The translations under genes were made by a program, and so were the position numbers. Positions 47,501 to 59,250 of a DNA stretch of 64,000 nt are shown piece by piece; within the stretch, counting starts at the first letter, position 1, and every line of letters starts with the position of its first letter. The DNA is from Arabidopsis thaliana (taxonomy: Eukaryota; Streptophyta; Magnoliopsida; Brassicales; Brassicaceae), in contig NC_003076.8 of NCBI RefSeq assembly GCF_000001735.4, positions 22,385,835-22,449,834 on the forward strand. The letters are read 5' to 3'. Under the pieces are notes generated by a model. The model saw nothing but the letters and a program-made list of their open reading frames with translations. It made no database searches and was not told where the DNA came from.

Positions 47501-48756
47501 ATATACAATCATGGGACAGAGACGCAGAAAAAATGACGGACCTCTTCTTGTTCAGGAGTTAAGTCAACAGGCTTTCCCTGGAACAATATCTTAACCCCAT
47601 GACGCTTATATGGAGGTGGAAAAATAACACCATTGTGCTGTAGAGTTTTCCATTTCTTTTGCCCATCTCCAGAAGGTAATGATTTAGAAGATTTCGAATA
47701 TTTAGAATCTTTCACCCATTTGTTGGGCTTTTGAGCTATTGTTCTGGATGAAGACGCTATCATTTTACTAGAACTTGGCTTTGCGGAAGACGATTTATTA
47801 TTTGAGGAATCTGACTTCATCCTTGAGGCAATAGGAACATGATCATCACCATCTGAGTTATCTTCTTTAACAGTTGCTTGGTTAGCTCTCAACGGCTTCG
47901 ATGCATCCAGATTCTTTCCTTTGGCATCTTGCGTAGCTGAAATATGTGAACCTTGCTCCACTTTCACTGGTCTAGCTGGCTCTGACAGCTTGGGCCTCTT
48001 AACAGAAGATTGATTCGAAGAACTCCCCTTTTCAAGAGGTCTCTTAGCAGGTGCCTGAGAACTGTGCCCTTCAGTCTTAGGTTTCAAACCATTCCGATCA
48101 ATATTGTTAACCAAAGGTCTCTTCTGTTCAATATGAACAGGCTTGCTACTTGATGTACCCACACTGGTCTTTGTCTGAACCGTTGAGGACATGGGAGCTC
48201 TCTCATCCAAAACTTTCTTTTTAGTGTAATCACTCAATCCCTGAGGCCTCATGTTGCTCTTTTGTACTGCTTGCTGCGTACTCCCACGTCCTGAAGAGCT
48301 TGGCTGTTTGGTAACCTCTTTAGAATCCAATTTAAGCCTAGCACTCAATGGTTTATCATCCTCAGAATCCTCATCATCACTTTTAGACACAGAAGGAGCT
48401 TTCCCAAAACCGTTCCTCTCCTTAGCAACAACAGATCTATCATCTCGCAACGGTGACTTCAGAGTCGAACGTTGAACAGATGAAGATGACGGTAATGCTG
48501 GTTTCATCATTGAACTTCTAGTGGATGAAGAAGCTGACCTATTCGGGCTTGTTAAAGGAGACCTCATTGGTGGTGAGGACTTGGTGGAACCAATAGCCGA
48601 GTTTCTCATAGCATTATTAATAGGGCTAGGACGATTTGTTGTAGCTGCTGTATTACTGTTTCTCTTAAAAACCAAAGGAATGTCATCTTCATCTTCATCT
48701 TCGTACCCGTCATGACCATTTGGTACAACGGGTTTCACAAACGCCTCAGTGGCCAT
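44555..48756 (-). CDS. TOP1BETA: DNA topoisomerase I beta, 917 aa
   Basis: Fifteen exons on the minus strand: 48756-47542, 47392-47198, 47107-47027, 46946-46887, 46730-46636, 46548-46392, 46303-46178, 45998-45918, 45771-45681, 45593-45460, 45382-45314, 45244-45155, 45069-44966, 44884-44716 and 44641-44555. Same enzyme type as its neighbour; active site SKINYMDPR (Tyr about 870). Exons 2-14 have exactly the same lengths as in TOP1-alpha. The N-terminal tail is diverged but still Ser/Lys/Asp-rich, with acidic [10 protein letters not shown] near the start. The ATG at 48756 is the first in frame. The C-terminus FRFCSSTDE is longer than in the alpha copy. Matches At5g55310 from memory. Confidence 0.96.
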
Positions 48757-49440
48757 ACCCAACAAGGCAAGTTATTCACAAGCAAAACTGTTGATCAACA
48801 AAAATCAAAAAAGGAAAGATACTTAATTATCTAGAATTGCAACAAAACTAAAATTAATAAATATACATACTTTAACATTAAATTTGCAAACCAAACACAG
48901 ATATGCATCAAGACATTTCAATTGGTCTGAAGGGAACTTCAACAACTCAATTATAATCCCAATAACATATACATTAAAAATCGATTGAGTCAAAATTCAT
49001 AAATCTGATATGTCAATGAAATGAATACGAACAAAGCTCTCAATTGTACAATTGAAAACTCGAATTCCCAAATGGGAAAGAGAAACCCTAATTTTGAAAT
49101 CAAAAATGAATTTGTGAAATTGAGTTCAAATTCAAACGAAATCTGGAAGAATTATCAAATTGATGCAACTACCTGAGGCCACGACGAAATCGGCGATGAA
49201 GCAGATATGAATCTCAGGACACGCCTCACGGATTTCTTACCTGCCTTTGATTTCTGTCCGTTTTTTGTGTTGTAGAGGCTAAGTTAACGAAAGACTCTCC
49301 ATGGGTCAGCGAGTCTTGACCCCTTTTGACTTTATCGCTTATATGACGTCGTTTAGGGAATGGGATTGTTTTCTTCGGCAACCTCTACTTGGGCTTTGTT
49401 AATATGAAGGCCCATTTTTGGAGATCCATGGACTTTTGGA
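48757..49440. other. TOP1-beta leader and promoter
   Basis: A likely 385-bp leader intron runs 49172-48788 on the minus strand (donor cag|gtagtt, acceptor gatcaacag). Beyond it lie aaaccctaa-type telo boxes (about 49083-49091), TGACGTCGTTT at 49344-49354, and GGGCTTTG/GGCCCA words near 49390-49415. No gene is seen. Confidence 0.65.
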
Positions 49441-49449
49441 AAATAGAAT

Positions 49450-49640
49450 CCGGACTATTTTGATAATACCAGCTTTAATTCTGGTTGATAAGTAAGTAAT
49501 AAGATACTGAGATTACAACTAGAATCCATATTTTGATCAATCTCTTGAGTTGTTCTTCCTCCATGTCTCAGACTTTCTTTTTGTTATGAATTTTTGGCGT
49601 TTTTCAATCACTGATCTAGGTTATAACTTGGGTGTTGCGT
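49450..49640 (-). pseudogene. 5' relic of an eighth MBOAT wax-synthase-like gene
   Basis: On the minus strand ATG at 49564 reads MEEEQLKRLIKIWILVVISV and on to SYYLLINQN, then TAA at 49477-49475. This lines up with the N-termini of the seven intact genes ([20 protein letters not shown] at 58918). DNA similarity goes on upstream of the ATG into the leader (gtctcag...caatcac...aggttataactt, as near 55152-55205) and ends near 49450, so only the promoter-side end of a copy remains. The accagcttt...gttgataagtaa part is closest to the gene at 57890-58918. Confidence 0.8.
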
Positions 49641-49845
49641 GTGGTGAGGTCATAGTTAAGTTTAGTCTTGTAATGCAAATTTGAGATTTTGTAATATTAA
49701 CTTACAGAATGAGATACATAGCAACTTAATTTTTAAGTTAACTTCTAAGTTCTTATATAATGTGATAGCTGCATTTTTTGTAAGTATATCATTAAATAAT
49801 GTGATTGTTAACAATAACCCTACGGAATCCATTTAGAAATGTAAT

Positions 49846-50865
49846 TCACTGGGGAAAATAAAATAACTTGCTTCTGAAGAAATCAATGAGCAAGGAGATT
49901 TCATTGGAGCATCTCTCCCCCAGGTTGTTCCGAATCAACTGAGGAAAAAACAGCCAACCAGCGGTCACATTTACAAACGCTATCGTGAACATCCAAGATA
50001 CGACTGGTCTCACCGGCCACCTCCGTACAAACGCCGTCCTCTTCGCTGCCACTTCCGCCACCGTGCAAACTCCATGTAAGAGAAAGAATAAAGCGACTTC
50101 CCCTGTAGGCATCGCACGGGTTATATAAAAGAAAACCACTTCATGAGCCACACCAGAGGTTACAAACGTCGCAAAAACACCAATCAACATTGCATAATCA
50201 GAGCTCATTACTCGTTGGCAGACACGCCGCACAGGAGTGTAGACGATTGCCCGAAGACTTGCCGAGACTATGAGGTTCCACCTGCGACCCCAAAAGTCTT
50301 GAAGAGATGTGGCTAAGTATGGTTCGTGAAAATGTGGCTCTAGGTCACAACCAAGAATGATAGTCATTAGAATTCTAAGGAGCGTTAAGAGAATCTCAAG
50401 TAACAAATATACATACAGTGGATGGAGACACAATAGAAAAGTACGAGGAAGGTTTTGTATGTCGTTATGCACATATAACAACACAACAAAGATTGCAATT
50501 TTAACGGGAAAAACATACGTGGACAAATGATCTTGAGATTTAGGGTTTTGTTGACGCTGGATTGGGAAGCAAGTAAAGCAGGTAAATCTGAATAGATTTG
50601 AAGGTAGTGGAAAAAGAGGACCTTGATCAAAGGAAAAGAGGATGAGTCTTGAATTGGCAATAGCTGATAAGAAAAACGCTGTGGTGGAAGTGAAAATTGA
50701 AAAGGAGAAGAACAGAGGAAGAACAACTAACAAAACACAGACCGGAAAAATAGAGAGTAATCGAAGAACACCAGATTTGATTCTTGGTGGTAAGCAGTAG
50801 CAGTAAGATACTGAGATAATTGTTAAAAACCCTACATTGATCAAGCTCTTGATTTCTTCCTCCAT
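49846..50865 (-). CDS. MBOAT wax-synthase-like acyltransferase, copy 1 (339 aa)
   Basis: Single-exon gene. Plant wax synthases of the jojoba type are ER membrane proteins that join an acyl-CoA to a long-chain alcohol to give a wax ester. Here about eight hydrophobic segments are seen. The family block [20 protein letters not shown] (residues 181-200) and the catalytic-His motif [11 protein letters not shown] (His 241) are intact, as is LHGVCTVAE. Distinct from its neighbours by [20 protein letters not shown] at the start and a shorter, YFPQ-ending tail. I recall the locus as At5g55320. Substrate is not predictable; several array members have no shown activity. Confidence 0.9.
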   Translation of the reverse strand: MEEEIKSLINVGFLTIISVSYCYCLPPRIKSGVLRLLSIFPVCVLLVVLPLFFSFSIFTSTTAFFLSAIANSRLILFSFDQGPLFPLPSNLFRFTCFTCFPIQRQQNPKSQDHLSTYVFPVKIAIFVVLLYVHNDIQNLPRTFLLCLHPLYVYLLLEILLTLLRILMTIILGCDLEPHFHEPYLATSLQDFWGRRWNLIVSASLRAIVYTPVRRVCQRVMSSDYAMLIGVFATFVTSGVAHEVVFFYITRAMPTGEVALFFLLHGVCTVAEVAAKRTAFVRRWPVRPVVSWMFTIAFVNVTAGWLFFPQLIRNNLGERCSNEISLLIDFFRSKLFYFPQ

Positions 50866-51990
50866 CTCTCAGTTTTTTTTTGTTAATGGGTTGCTGAGTT
50901 TAAGCAAGTAACATTGGTTTTTGCTACAACTACAACTTACCCACTACTTCCGTTATATCAGTATTAGAATCAGTCCTTGACTCCTTTCTCTGTTTACACA
51001 AAAATAAAAAAAAATAAAAATCAGAACTCTTCAAACGCCTCTCTGTAATGTGATTTGATATAGTGTGAATTAGATGAGTAACCAAAAGCGTGCCAACAGC
51101 CAACTAATTAATATTCAAAGTAAAGAAGAAAAATAAAAAGAAAGTGAGAAATTGTCAAAGAGTTTATGGTTCATGTTTAGTTGAGACTATCGGTGTAAGG
51201 TGGTAGTTCTCCGTATGGGAGAATTCACATGGTTCAACTTCAAGTCAAGTTTAACACTAGACCAGTATACCTAACTGTCCAAAAATATTAATCACCGATT
51301 TATTTCATCAAATTATTATAAAGTTATATTTTTAGTATAGACAAATATATGAGGAATTTTCATGAAATACCCCTTTTGAATCTTAGATGTACCAATTTTC
51401 GAAAAATACTATTATTCAAAAAGACTACTACTCTACCGGAATATTTTTAGTAAATTTGCCATATTTTTCAGGTTTCTTTATTTTTAGGATAGATGAAAAA
51501 TGAAGTTTTGTCTTCAACACCTATTAATTTATTTGTAAGATAGTTTAGCGAAAACAAAACAACTTTGATAAATAAACATGTAAATTTTATTAAGGGGAAA
51601 TTGGAAATAAAAGATAAATATTTAAAAAAATTTCCATCTATACATTTTATGATCAAGATTGGTGACATATGCGTTTAATATAATTTAAATCCCACTATAT
51701 CTCCAGCTTTTTTATGCTTACAAAATACAAAACAAAAAGTCCAAACCAATTTATTTTTACTTGGAGCAAATCAATATTCTTTTACTTGGAGTCGTCGTTC
51801 ATCACTTCTTCGATATTGTCTTCCTCTATTCTTCACAAAAATTAAGCTGTTCACTCCTCTCAAATAACTCCAAAACAAAACTCTTTTTTTTTCAATTTAT
51901 CTTTCTTTATTTCCCTCGCTTCAATTTCTCTTAGAATCTTACCATCTCTTTCTTTAAATATTTATCCTTTGTTTCCAATTTTCCCATTTA
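50866..51990. other. Spacer between array copies 1 and 2
   Basis: 1.1 kb of AT-rich DNA. Promoter of copy 1 at the left, 3' flank of copy 2 at the right. I see no gene or clear transposon ends. Confidence 0.55.
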
Positions 51991-53031
51991 TTAAAGACTC
52001 GTAAACAACCCTAAGAGGATATATAACTTACGATTAAAGAAATCAATTAGAAACAAGTCTTCATTGATGAACCTCTCCATCAAGCCGTGCCTAATAGGCT
52101 GGGGGGAAAATAGCCAAACACCAGTCACAAACACAAACCCCACCGTAAGCAGTCTCGACACTGCCGGATTCACCGGCCACCGCTGCACCAACTTCGTCTT
52201 CCTCTTCAGTGCCACTTCAGCCGCCATGCAAAACCCATGTAACACAAAGAACCAAGTCACCTCCCATGTAGGCTTCTCACGTGTCAAATAGAAGTAGAGA
52301 ATCTCGTGAGCCACACCAGAGACGAGGAACGTGGCGAAAATCGCGAAGAACCGATCCCACTCGGAGCTCTTGGCTCGCCATTGCCGTATGGGGTTGTACA
52401 CTGCGAGCCAGAGAATCTTCGAGACCATGAGGTTCCATCGGTGACCCCAGAAGTCATGTAGAGAGGTGGCTAAGTATGGTTCGTTGAATTGTGGCTCGAG
52501 GTCACACCCAAGAGTGATACTGACGAGAAATTTTATCAAGGTTAAGGAAATCTCAAGCTCCAAGTATATATGCAGAGCATAGAGACCCAATAGAAAATTC
52601 GTAGATAGAAATTGTTTGTAATGATACGCTTGTAGTAACAAGGCACCAAAGATGAAAACTTTCAGGGCAAAAACCCATTTGGGGAAATGGTTAGTATTTT
52701 CAGGGTTAGGTTTTTTTTGAAGCTTGATGGGGAAGCAAGCAAAGCAGACGAAATGAGGGAGATTAGGAGGAAGTGGAAAAAGAGGACCTTTTTCTAATGC
52801 AAAGAGGATGAGTTTTGGAACTGCAAGACCTGAGAGGAAAAATGCAATAGTGAAAGAGGAATGAACAGTGGAGAAAAAGATAGGAATAATAAGAAACAAA
52901 ACACAAACAGGAAGAACAGATAGTAATCGAAGAAGACTGGTTTTGATTTTGGGTGTTAAGTAGTAACAATAAGTTACTGAAATGATTGCAGAAACCCATA
53001 CTTGGATGAATAACTTGAGTTCTTCCTCCAT
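51991..53031 (-). CDS. MBOAT wax-synthase-like acyltransferase, copy 2 (346 aa)
   Basis: Single exon, ATG 53031. The motif is [20 protein letters not shown]: the usual Q-D and R-R are H-D and H-R here, so this copy differs at two otherwise steady positions next to the WN pair. The His motif [13 protein letters not shown] is intact. An extended Lys-rich loop ([17 protein letters not shown]) follows the third hydrophobic segment. The tail [10 protein letters not shown] is longer than in copies 1 and 3. Position fits At5g55330 from memory. Confidence 0.9.
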   Translation of the reverse strand: MEEELKLFIQVWVSAIISVTYCYYLTPKIKTSLLRLLSVLPVCVLFLIIPIFFSTVHSSFTIAFFLSGLAVPKLILFALEKGPLFPLPPNLPHFVCFACFPIKLQKKPNPENTNHFPKWVFALKVFIFGALLLQAYHYKQFLSTNFLLGLYALHIYLELEISLTLIKFLVSITLGCDLEPQFNEPYLATSLHDFWGHRWNLMVSKILWLAVYNPIRQWRAKSSEWDRFFAIFATFLVSGVAHEILYFYLTREKPTWEVTWFFVLHGFCMAAEVALKRKTKLVQRWPVNPAVSRLLTVGFVFVTGVWLFSPQPIRHGLMERFINEDLFLIDFFNRKLYILLGLFTSL

Positions 53032-54150
53032 GGTTACTGGTTAAGTGATAATAAACCAAGAAACATAGGAAAAATGTTTACAGTTGTAGTATATAAGCGT
53101 GGGAGCAATTAATAAAGACAGTATGTTTGTTACACATTTAAGGGAAAAAACTATTGGCAGTTGTTGAGTAGTTAATGGCTCTGGAAAATCTATCAAATTA
53201 AGTACTTTCCTCTTTTATGATATAGTAATATAGTACTAGTAGTGTATGTAAAAATAAAAAAAAATAAGTATGACTACCGTTTATAGTTTTTCTTTTCAAC
53301 GTCTTAAATATTGAATTTTTTTATGAAAAAGTTAGCAGAGCAGAGCATAATTAACACTCGTAAAAAACAGTGAAATAAAACTAAGGTTGTCGTTTCTCCT
53401 TAATGCGATTATGAAGCCATGCGGGACCTCCCGTTCTAAGTACGAGTTGAAACGCACCCATCTCTCGTAACACAACTACACAAGCAATATCAATATATCA
53501 TAAAAATTCGTTTTCGCCTGGAACTAAAGAATTTGAATGATTCAAAACCTGCAATAAGTTGACGAATTCTACCGATGAGGGAGCAATGAAGCTTCTATTT
53601 CTTAAATAATTTGACAGCAGAGTAAACATTTTGACCTATGCTTGACGTTATATGGGAAATCCATATAGTTTTTTTCTTCCTCTCGCTAACGCTCTTTGGC
53701 GATCTTTCCTCCCAACTATGTTGTATTTAGATAATCTCTCTACAAAGGGTTCACGTGAACATGACACAAACAGTAGTCGAGGGAACAAAAATTGATCGAT
53801 CGATAGGAAGTGTTGGTTTGGTTCCAAGTAACACTATTATTTCATTCTTTAGTTCCAAGTAAAAACAAATCGTCATGTACAACGAACTTGGAACTGAAGC
53901 AAGTCAGTTTTTTTAGGGTTTGATAAGAAAGAAAGAAACGGCATGAAGAGACCAAGAGACATGCTGGCAGCATCTTAAAGAGTTTCTACTAATTCCAACT
54001 TGCCGACATCTTCAACAAGACAAGTTCGATTCATTTCAAGATAAGTAGTTGACCATTATGGACTTTGATGCTCAACCGGACTCAATAACGTTAACTCGTG
54101 CTCATTTAACACTCGTTATAAAATATCCCCAACAACGTAAATAAAATAAC
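53032..54150. other. Spacer between array copies 2 and 3
   Basis: 1.1 kb, AT-rich, with a GC-richer patch near 53415-53470 that shows no readable gene. No RNA gene or repeat recognised. Confidence 0.5.
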
Positions 54151-55152
54151 TTATCGCTTAATGAACTCAACGAGCAACACAGCTTCAGATGTGAATCTCT
54201 CCATCACCCCGCTCCTTTTAAGCTGAGGTGTAAACAACCAACCACCAGTCACAAACACAAACCCCACCGTGAGAACCCGCGACACCCCCGGACTCAACCG
54301 CCACCGCTGTGCTACCGTCGTTTTCTTCTTCACCGCCAATTCTACAGCAGTACAAACGCCATGTAACACAAAGAACAGAGTAACTTCTCCTGTAGGCATC
54401 TCACGTATCAAATAGAAGAAGAGCAATTCGTGAACCAAACCGGAGACGATAAACGCTGCCAAAATCCCCGGAAACAGAGCCCAACCGGAACTCATTTTGC
54501 GTTCAGAGACTCGCCGCATTGGTGCGTAAACGGCTGGCCGGAGAATCGCCGGAACCATGAGATTCCACCGGCGACCCCAGAAGTCTTGTAGAGATGTGGC
54601 TAAGTACGGTTTATTGGACTGTGGCTCAAGATCGCAGCCAAGAGAGATAAAAACAACAACTTTAACAAACGTTAATATAATCTCAATCTCTAAGTAGAGA
54701 TGCACAAAATAGAGACCTAATAGTATAGTCGGAGACAGATTTTGTCTGTAGCTATACAAATGTAATAGCACTGCAAAGATTGCAAGTTTAATGGCGAAAA
54801 CCAATTTGGGCAAATGGTTTTGAGATTTAGGGTTTTGCTGAACCTTGATGGGGAAGCAAGTGAAGCAGAAGAATCGAGGGAAATTTGTTGGAATTGGGAT
54901 TAAAGGACCTTTATCGAAGGAGAAGAGGATGAGTTTGAAATTAGCAAGCCATGTGAGGAAAAACGCTGTGATTAAAGATAAATGCAGAGAGGAGAAAAAC
55001 AGAGGAAGAACAAGAAACAGAGCAAGAACAGGGGAAACAGAGAGGAATCGAGGAGCACCAGATTTGATTCTAGGTGGTATGTAGTAACAATAAGATATCG
55101 AGATTATTGCAGAAACCCATACTTTGATCAAGTTCTTGAGTTCTTCATCCAT
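54151..55152 (-). CDS. MBOAT wax-synthase-like acyltransferase, copy 3 (333 aa)
   Basis: Single exon; begins [20 protein letters not shown], the only array member with Asp at position 2. Family block [20 protein letters not shown] with Lys in place of the usual Glu before PYLATS. His motif [11 protein letters not shown] intact. Ends [11 protein letters not shown], the shortest member of the array. Leader DNA (caatcaccgaggttataactt on the plus strand, about 55185-55205) is shared with copy 4 and with the relic at 49.5 kb. Fits At5g55340 from memory. Confidence 0.9.
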
Positions 55153-56521
55153 CTCTCAGATCTTTGTTTGTGTTGTTGTTTTTGGCAATCACCGAGGTTA
55201 TAACTTATTACTTGGCTATTTTTTTATGTGTCTTGAAATGGGAAAAACTATAGTTACATTGTTACAGAGGCAACCTCAATTACATAAAGTAGGTGAGAGG
55301 TAGATCAAAGGCTACAAAGAAGAGCATTAATATTGAGTCATTGGGTAGTTGTGGAGTGTTGAGTAGTAAATGTAACAAATATTGTAAAATATCTCCTTGG
55401 AATGAGGATCGGAGAATGGTTGGTCATTTGGTCTAAGTAAGAAATTCTGGTCGCGTGATAAAGTGATAAGAATCGTTGTTAGTTTTTTTTACAAGGACAC
55501 AATAAACTTTAGTTAAGCATTTTTGTATAACCACTACATTTCTTTACTAATGATATTTACATTCTTATAAAAACAAAAAAGTATCATTGTTAGTTTTATA
55601 AGTTATAACAGCATTCGAAAGTAAGCCTTAGCTAAAATGGGTAGAAGATTAATGCATTATGGAGATTTTTACCTTGGGGTTTTAATCATTCTACCATTTT
55701 CCTCCCAAAATCCCATCTCTAGCAATTTCACGAAGTGTACTAGAGGTAAGTCACTTTTACCAATTTCTCATTTTCTCCAACATCTTATTATTTTAATTGA
55801 ACATGTCTCATGACATAATTATATTAAATTAAACCAAGTGTCCGATAAGTTAACAAAATTAGACAGAATATAGCATAACATAATCAAAATATAAGCAAAA
55901 TATAAGCAAAATAAGTAGAAGTTATATGGTCAATTCTGAGCAAAACACTTTTGATGGCAACTAACTACACCAATTCACGAAGTAGTGCAACAATCCGAAT
56001 GACTTAAAAACAAAAGAAAATTATAATAGTGAATAGACAGAAGTTTGGTTTAGTCCAATCAACCCGGTATTAGATCTCTCTTTGGTTGCAGTCCAACATG
56101 TGTGATTAAAAATGGTTTGTGTAAACGTAATCTAAAATCCTCGTTTAATTACACTTTTTATTACGCATAGTTGGATCAGAGAGCAATTATTGGTTTAAGA
56201 TGTTCACTTGTATAAGAACATAAGATGGTGCACTTACATAATCACTTGCAATGGTCCACTACACAAACCAAATTTAAATTGTCCAATATAAGTCGAATAT
56301 ATAAATCAAACACTTGTTTTGTCTTATTCAACTCAAATTGTCCACAAAACTTTTAGATTTGTATTTTATAAAATATATCTAGACTTAGAAAGTAGAAACA
56401 ATGACGTTGTTTCCACGATTTGACATTTACCAAAGCCGTTTCAATCACAGAATATCTCTTTAGTTCTCTTCCCAAATCATCAAAAGTAATATGATTGATA
56501 AAATTAGCTATAACCATAAAT
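55153..56521. other. Spacer between array copies 3 and 4
   Basis: 1.37 kb, the largest spacer in the array, AT-rich. A short direct repeat (aaaatataagcaa, near 55886-55910) is the only structure noticed. No gene. Confidence 0.5.
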
Positions 56522-57559
56522 CTACGATTTTAGCGATTGGTTTCTACAAAGGTAGAAAAACTTGTGCTTGACGAAACCAATAAACAAAAAGGCTTCGTCA
56601 GCTAGTCTCTCGATCATGCCACTCCTTGCAAGGTGAGGGAAAAACAACCAACCACCGGTCATAACAACAAATCCCACCGTGAGCAGTCGTGAAACCATCT
56701 GACTCACCTTCCATCGCCGCACCAACCTCGTCCTCTTCGCAGCGCATTCAGCGGCAGTGCAAACTCCATGTAATACAAAGAACAAAGTGACTTCACCTGT
56801 CGGCGATTCACGTGTAAAATAGAAGAAAATAAGCTCGTGAACCACACCGGAAACAAGGAACGAGGCAAAAACTCCCAAGAACAAAGCCTGATCAGAGTTC
56901 ATTTTCCGACCGGCCATTTGTCGCACCGGGAGGTAGACAGCCGGCCGGAGAATCGCCGGGACCATGAGGTTCCATCGACGACCCCAGAAGTCTTGAAGAG
57001 AGGTGGATAAGTATGGTTCATTGAAATGCGGCTCGAGGTCGCACCAAAGAGAGATACTAAGCAGAACTTTCAAGGGAGCTAAGAGAATCTCATACTCCAA
57101 GTATATATGCAGAGAATAGAGAACCAATAGAACAGTCGGAGACATATGTTGTTTGTATTCATACATATGCAACAACACACCAAAGAAGGCAAGTTTAACT
57201 GCGAAACCCCATTTAGGCATTTGATTTTGAGGTTTAGGGTTTTGTTGAAGCTTGATGGGGAAGCAAGTGAAGCAGACGAATCGGGAGAGATTTGAGGGAA
57301 CTGGGAAAAGTGGACCTTGGTCGAAGGAGAAGAGGATTAGTTTGAAATTGGCAAGCCATGAGAGGAAAAATGCTGTGGAACCAGAAAAGTGAACAGAGGA
57401 AACAAACAGAGGGAGAACAAGAAACAGAACACAAACAGGAAGAACAGATAGTAATCGAAAAACACCAGATTTGATTCTTGTTGATGTGTAGTAACAGTAA
57501 GATATGGAGATTATTGCATAAACCCATACTTTGATTAAGCTCATGAGTTCTTCCTCCAT
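56522..57559 (-). CDS. MBOAT wax-synthase-like acyltransferase, copy 4 (345 aa)
   Basis: Single exon, ATG 57559. Block [20 protein letters not shown] has Ser for the usual Ala in LATS. His motif [13 protein letters not shown] intact. A WCDLEP sequence replaces the GCDLEP of most copies. Very similar to copy 5 along its length (for example [12 protein letters not shown] and FLGVFA), so these two look like the youngest duplicates; only 330 bases separate them. Fits At5g55350 from memory. Confidence 0.9.
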
Positions 57560-57889
57560 CTCTCGAGATCTTCTTTTTTCTTCCCAATCACCGAGGCTTT
57601 GACTAATATGAGTTTTTCAAAGTATTTAAATAATCGAATGAATCAAAAACACGTTCCAAATGTTAGTGAGTGTGATAATCACTATTTAGTTTTATTTACA
57701 TTAATGATAATGATTAATCATTTGGTCAACGAGTAGATGATCTAGATAAAGACCAAATAAGTTTCCAGGATTTGACATCTACTAACCCAACTACTAATCA
57801 TATATAACCTTTATTTACTCAAAGTTATATGAGTTGATAATCCAGCTATAGAAAACACATAAATCCATGAATCATGCATGTTTCAGCGA
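57560..57889. other. Spacer between array copies 4 and 5
   Basis: 330 AT-rich bases holding the copy 4 promoter and copy 5 3' end. Nothing else is seen. Confidence 0.6.
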
Positions 57890-58918
57890 TTAATCACCCA
57901 AAAGTAACAGAAGAAACTTGTGCTTGACGAAATCAATGCACATTAAGGCTTCGCTAGCGAGTCTTTCGATGATGCCACTCCTTATAAGAGGGAAAAAGAA
58001 CCAACCACTCGTCACAACAACAAAACCGACCGTCAGAAGACGTGACACCGTCGGACTCACTCTCCACCATCGCCGCACAAATGTACTCTTCTTCACCGCC
58101 ACTTCCGCCACCGTGCAAACTCCATGTAACAAAAAGAACCAAGTGACTTCCCCTGTAGGAACCTCACGGGTAAGATAGAAGAAGAGCATCTCATGAACCG
58201 CACCGGAGACGAGAAACGCTGCGAAAACTCCCAAGAACATAGCCTGATCGGAGTTAACTTTCCGACAGGCCATTCGTCTCGCCGGGAGGTAGACAGCCGG
58301 CCGGAGAATCGCCGGGACCATGAGGTTCCACCGACGACCCCAGAAGTCTTGAAGAGAAGTGGCTAAGTATGGTTCATTGGACTGTGGCTCTAGATCGCAG
58401 CCAAGAGTGATAAAGACCAATGCTTTGACGAGCATAAAGACAATCTCAAGCTCCAAGAATATATGTAGAGAATTAAAAACCAATAATAAAGCCGGAGACA
58501 GATATTGTTTGTATTCATACATTTGTAACAAGACAACAAAGATGACAACTTTAATGGCGAAAAGCCATATGGGGATTTTATAATTTTGAATATTAGGGTT
58601 TTGTTGAGGCTTGATGGGGAAGCAAGTGATGCATATGAATCGGGAGAGAGTTCGAGGAAGTGGGGAAAGAGGACCTTGATCGAAGGAGAAGAGGATGAGT
58701 TTGAAATTTGCGAGCCATGAGAGGAAAAAAGCCATGCAACCAGAGAAGTGAACATAGGAGAAAAACAGAGGAAAAACAAGAAACAGAGCACATACAGGAA
58801 GAACAGAGAGTAATCGAAAAACACCAGCTTTGATTCCTGTTGATAAGTAGTAACAGTAAGATATGGAGATTATTGCTGAAATCCAAAGCTTGATGAAGTT
58901 CTTGAGTTCTTCTTCCAT
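57890..58918 (-). CDS. MBOAT wax-synthase-like acyltransferase, copy 5 (342 aa)
   Basis: Single exon, ATG 58918. Block [20 protein letters not shown] is the array consensus. His motif [13 protein letters not shown] intact, followed by [18 protein letters not shown] basic [14 protein letters not shown] loop lies near the C-terminus and the tail ends [11 protein letters not shown]. Its 5' end is the closest match to the truncated relic at 49.5 kb. Fits At5g55360 from memory. Confidence 0.9.
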   Translation of the reverse strand: MEEELKNFIKLWISAIISISYCYYLSTGIKAGVFRLLSVLPVCALFLVFPLFFSYVHFSGCMAFFLSWLANFKLILFSFDQGPLSPLPRTLSRFICITCFPIKPQQNPNIQNYKIPIWLFAIKVVIFVVLLQMYEYKQYLSPALLLVFNSLHIFLELEIVFMLVKALVFITLGCDLEPQSNEPYLATSLQDFWGRRWNLMVPAILRPAVYLPARRMACRKVNSDQAMFLGVFAAFLVSGAVHEMLFFYLTREVPTGEVTWFFLLHGVCTVAEVAVKKSTFVRRWWRVSPTVSRLLTVGFVVVTSGWFFFPLIRSGIIERLASEALMCIDFVKHKFLLLLLGD

Positions 58919-59250
58919 CTCTCTAGATCTTCTTTTTCTTTTTCAATAACCGTAACGTTATTTTGATGGGATGAATTTAAATAATAATAGGATGAATCAA
59001 AAATGACATGAAAGCTATTACAGATTCGGACAAATAAACCTGTTTTGCCTCTCAACTCTCCAGGATATCCTCAAACCGATGCGAGCGGACGCATGTGACA
59101 GGTCTTTATCATGCACGAACCTCAACAATGAAAAAACCATTTTAATGTAGATCGGAGTGTCCAAATTTGTAACGCATTTGGGAGCTTAAAGTGTTGTCGA
59201 TAATAACAATGATAAGGATAAAGAAAAAAAACTCTTCTTCAAATTATGCG
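58919..59250. other. Spacer between array copies 5 and 6
   Basis: 332 bases with the copy 5 promoter and copy 6 3' end. No other feature is seen. Confidence 0.6.

Noticed and set aside
48757-48765. Start of TOP1-beta three codons upstream
   Set aside because: The codon at 48765 is TTG, not ATG. The first ATG in frame is at 48756.
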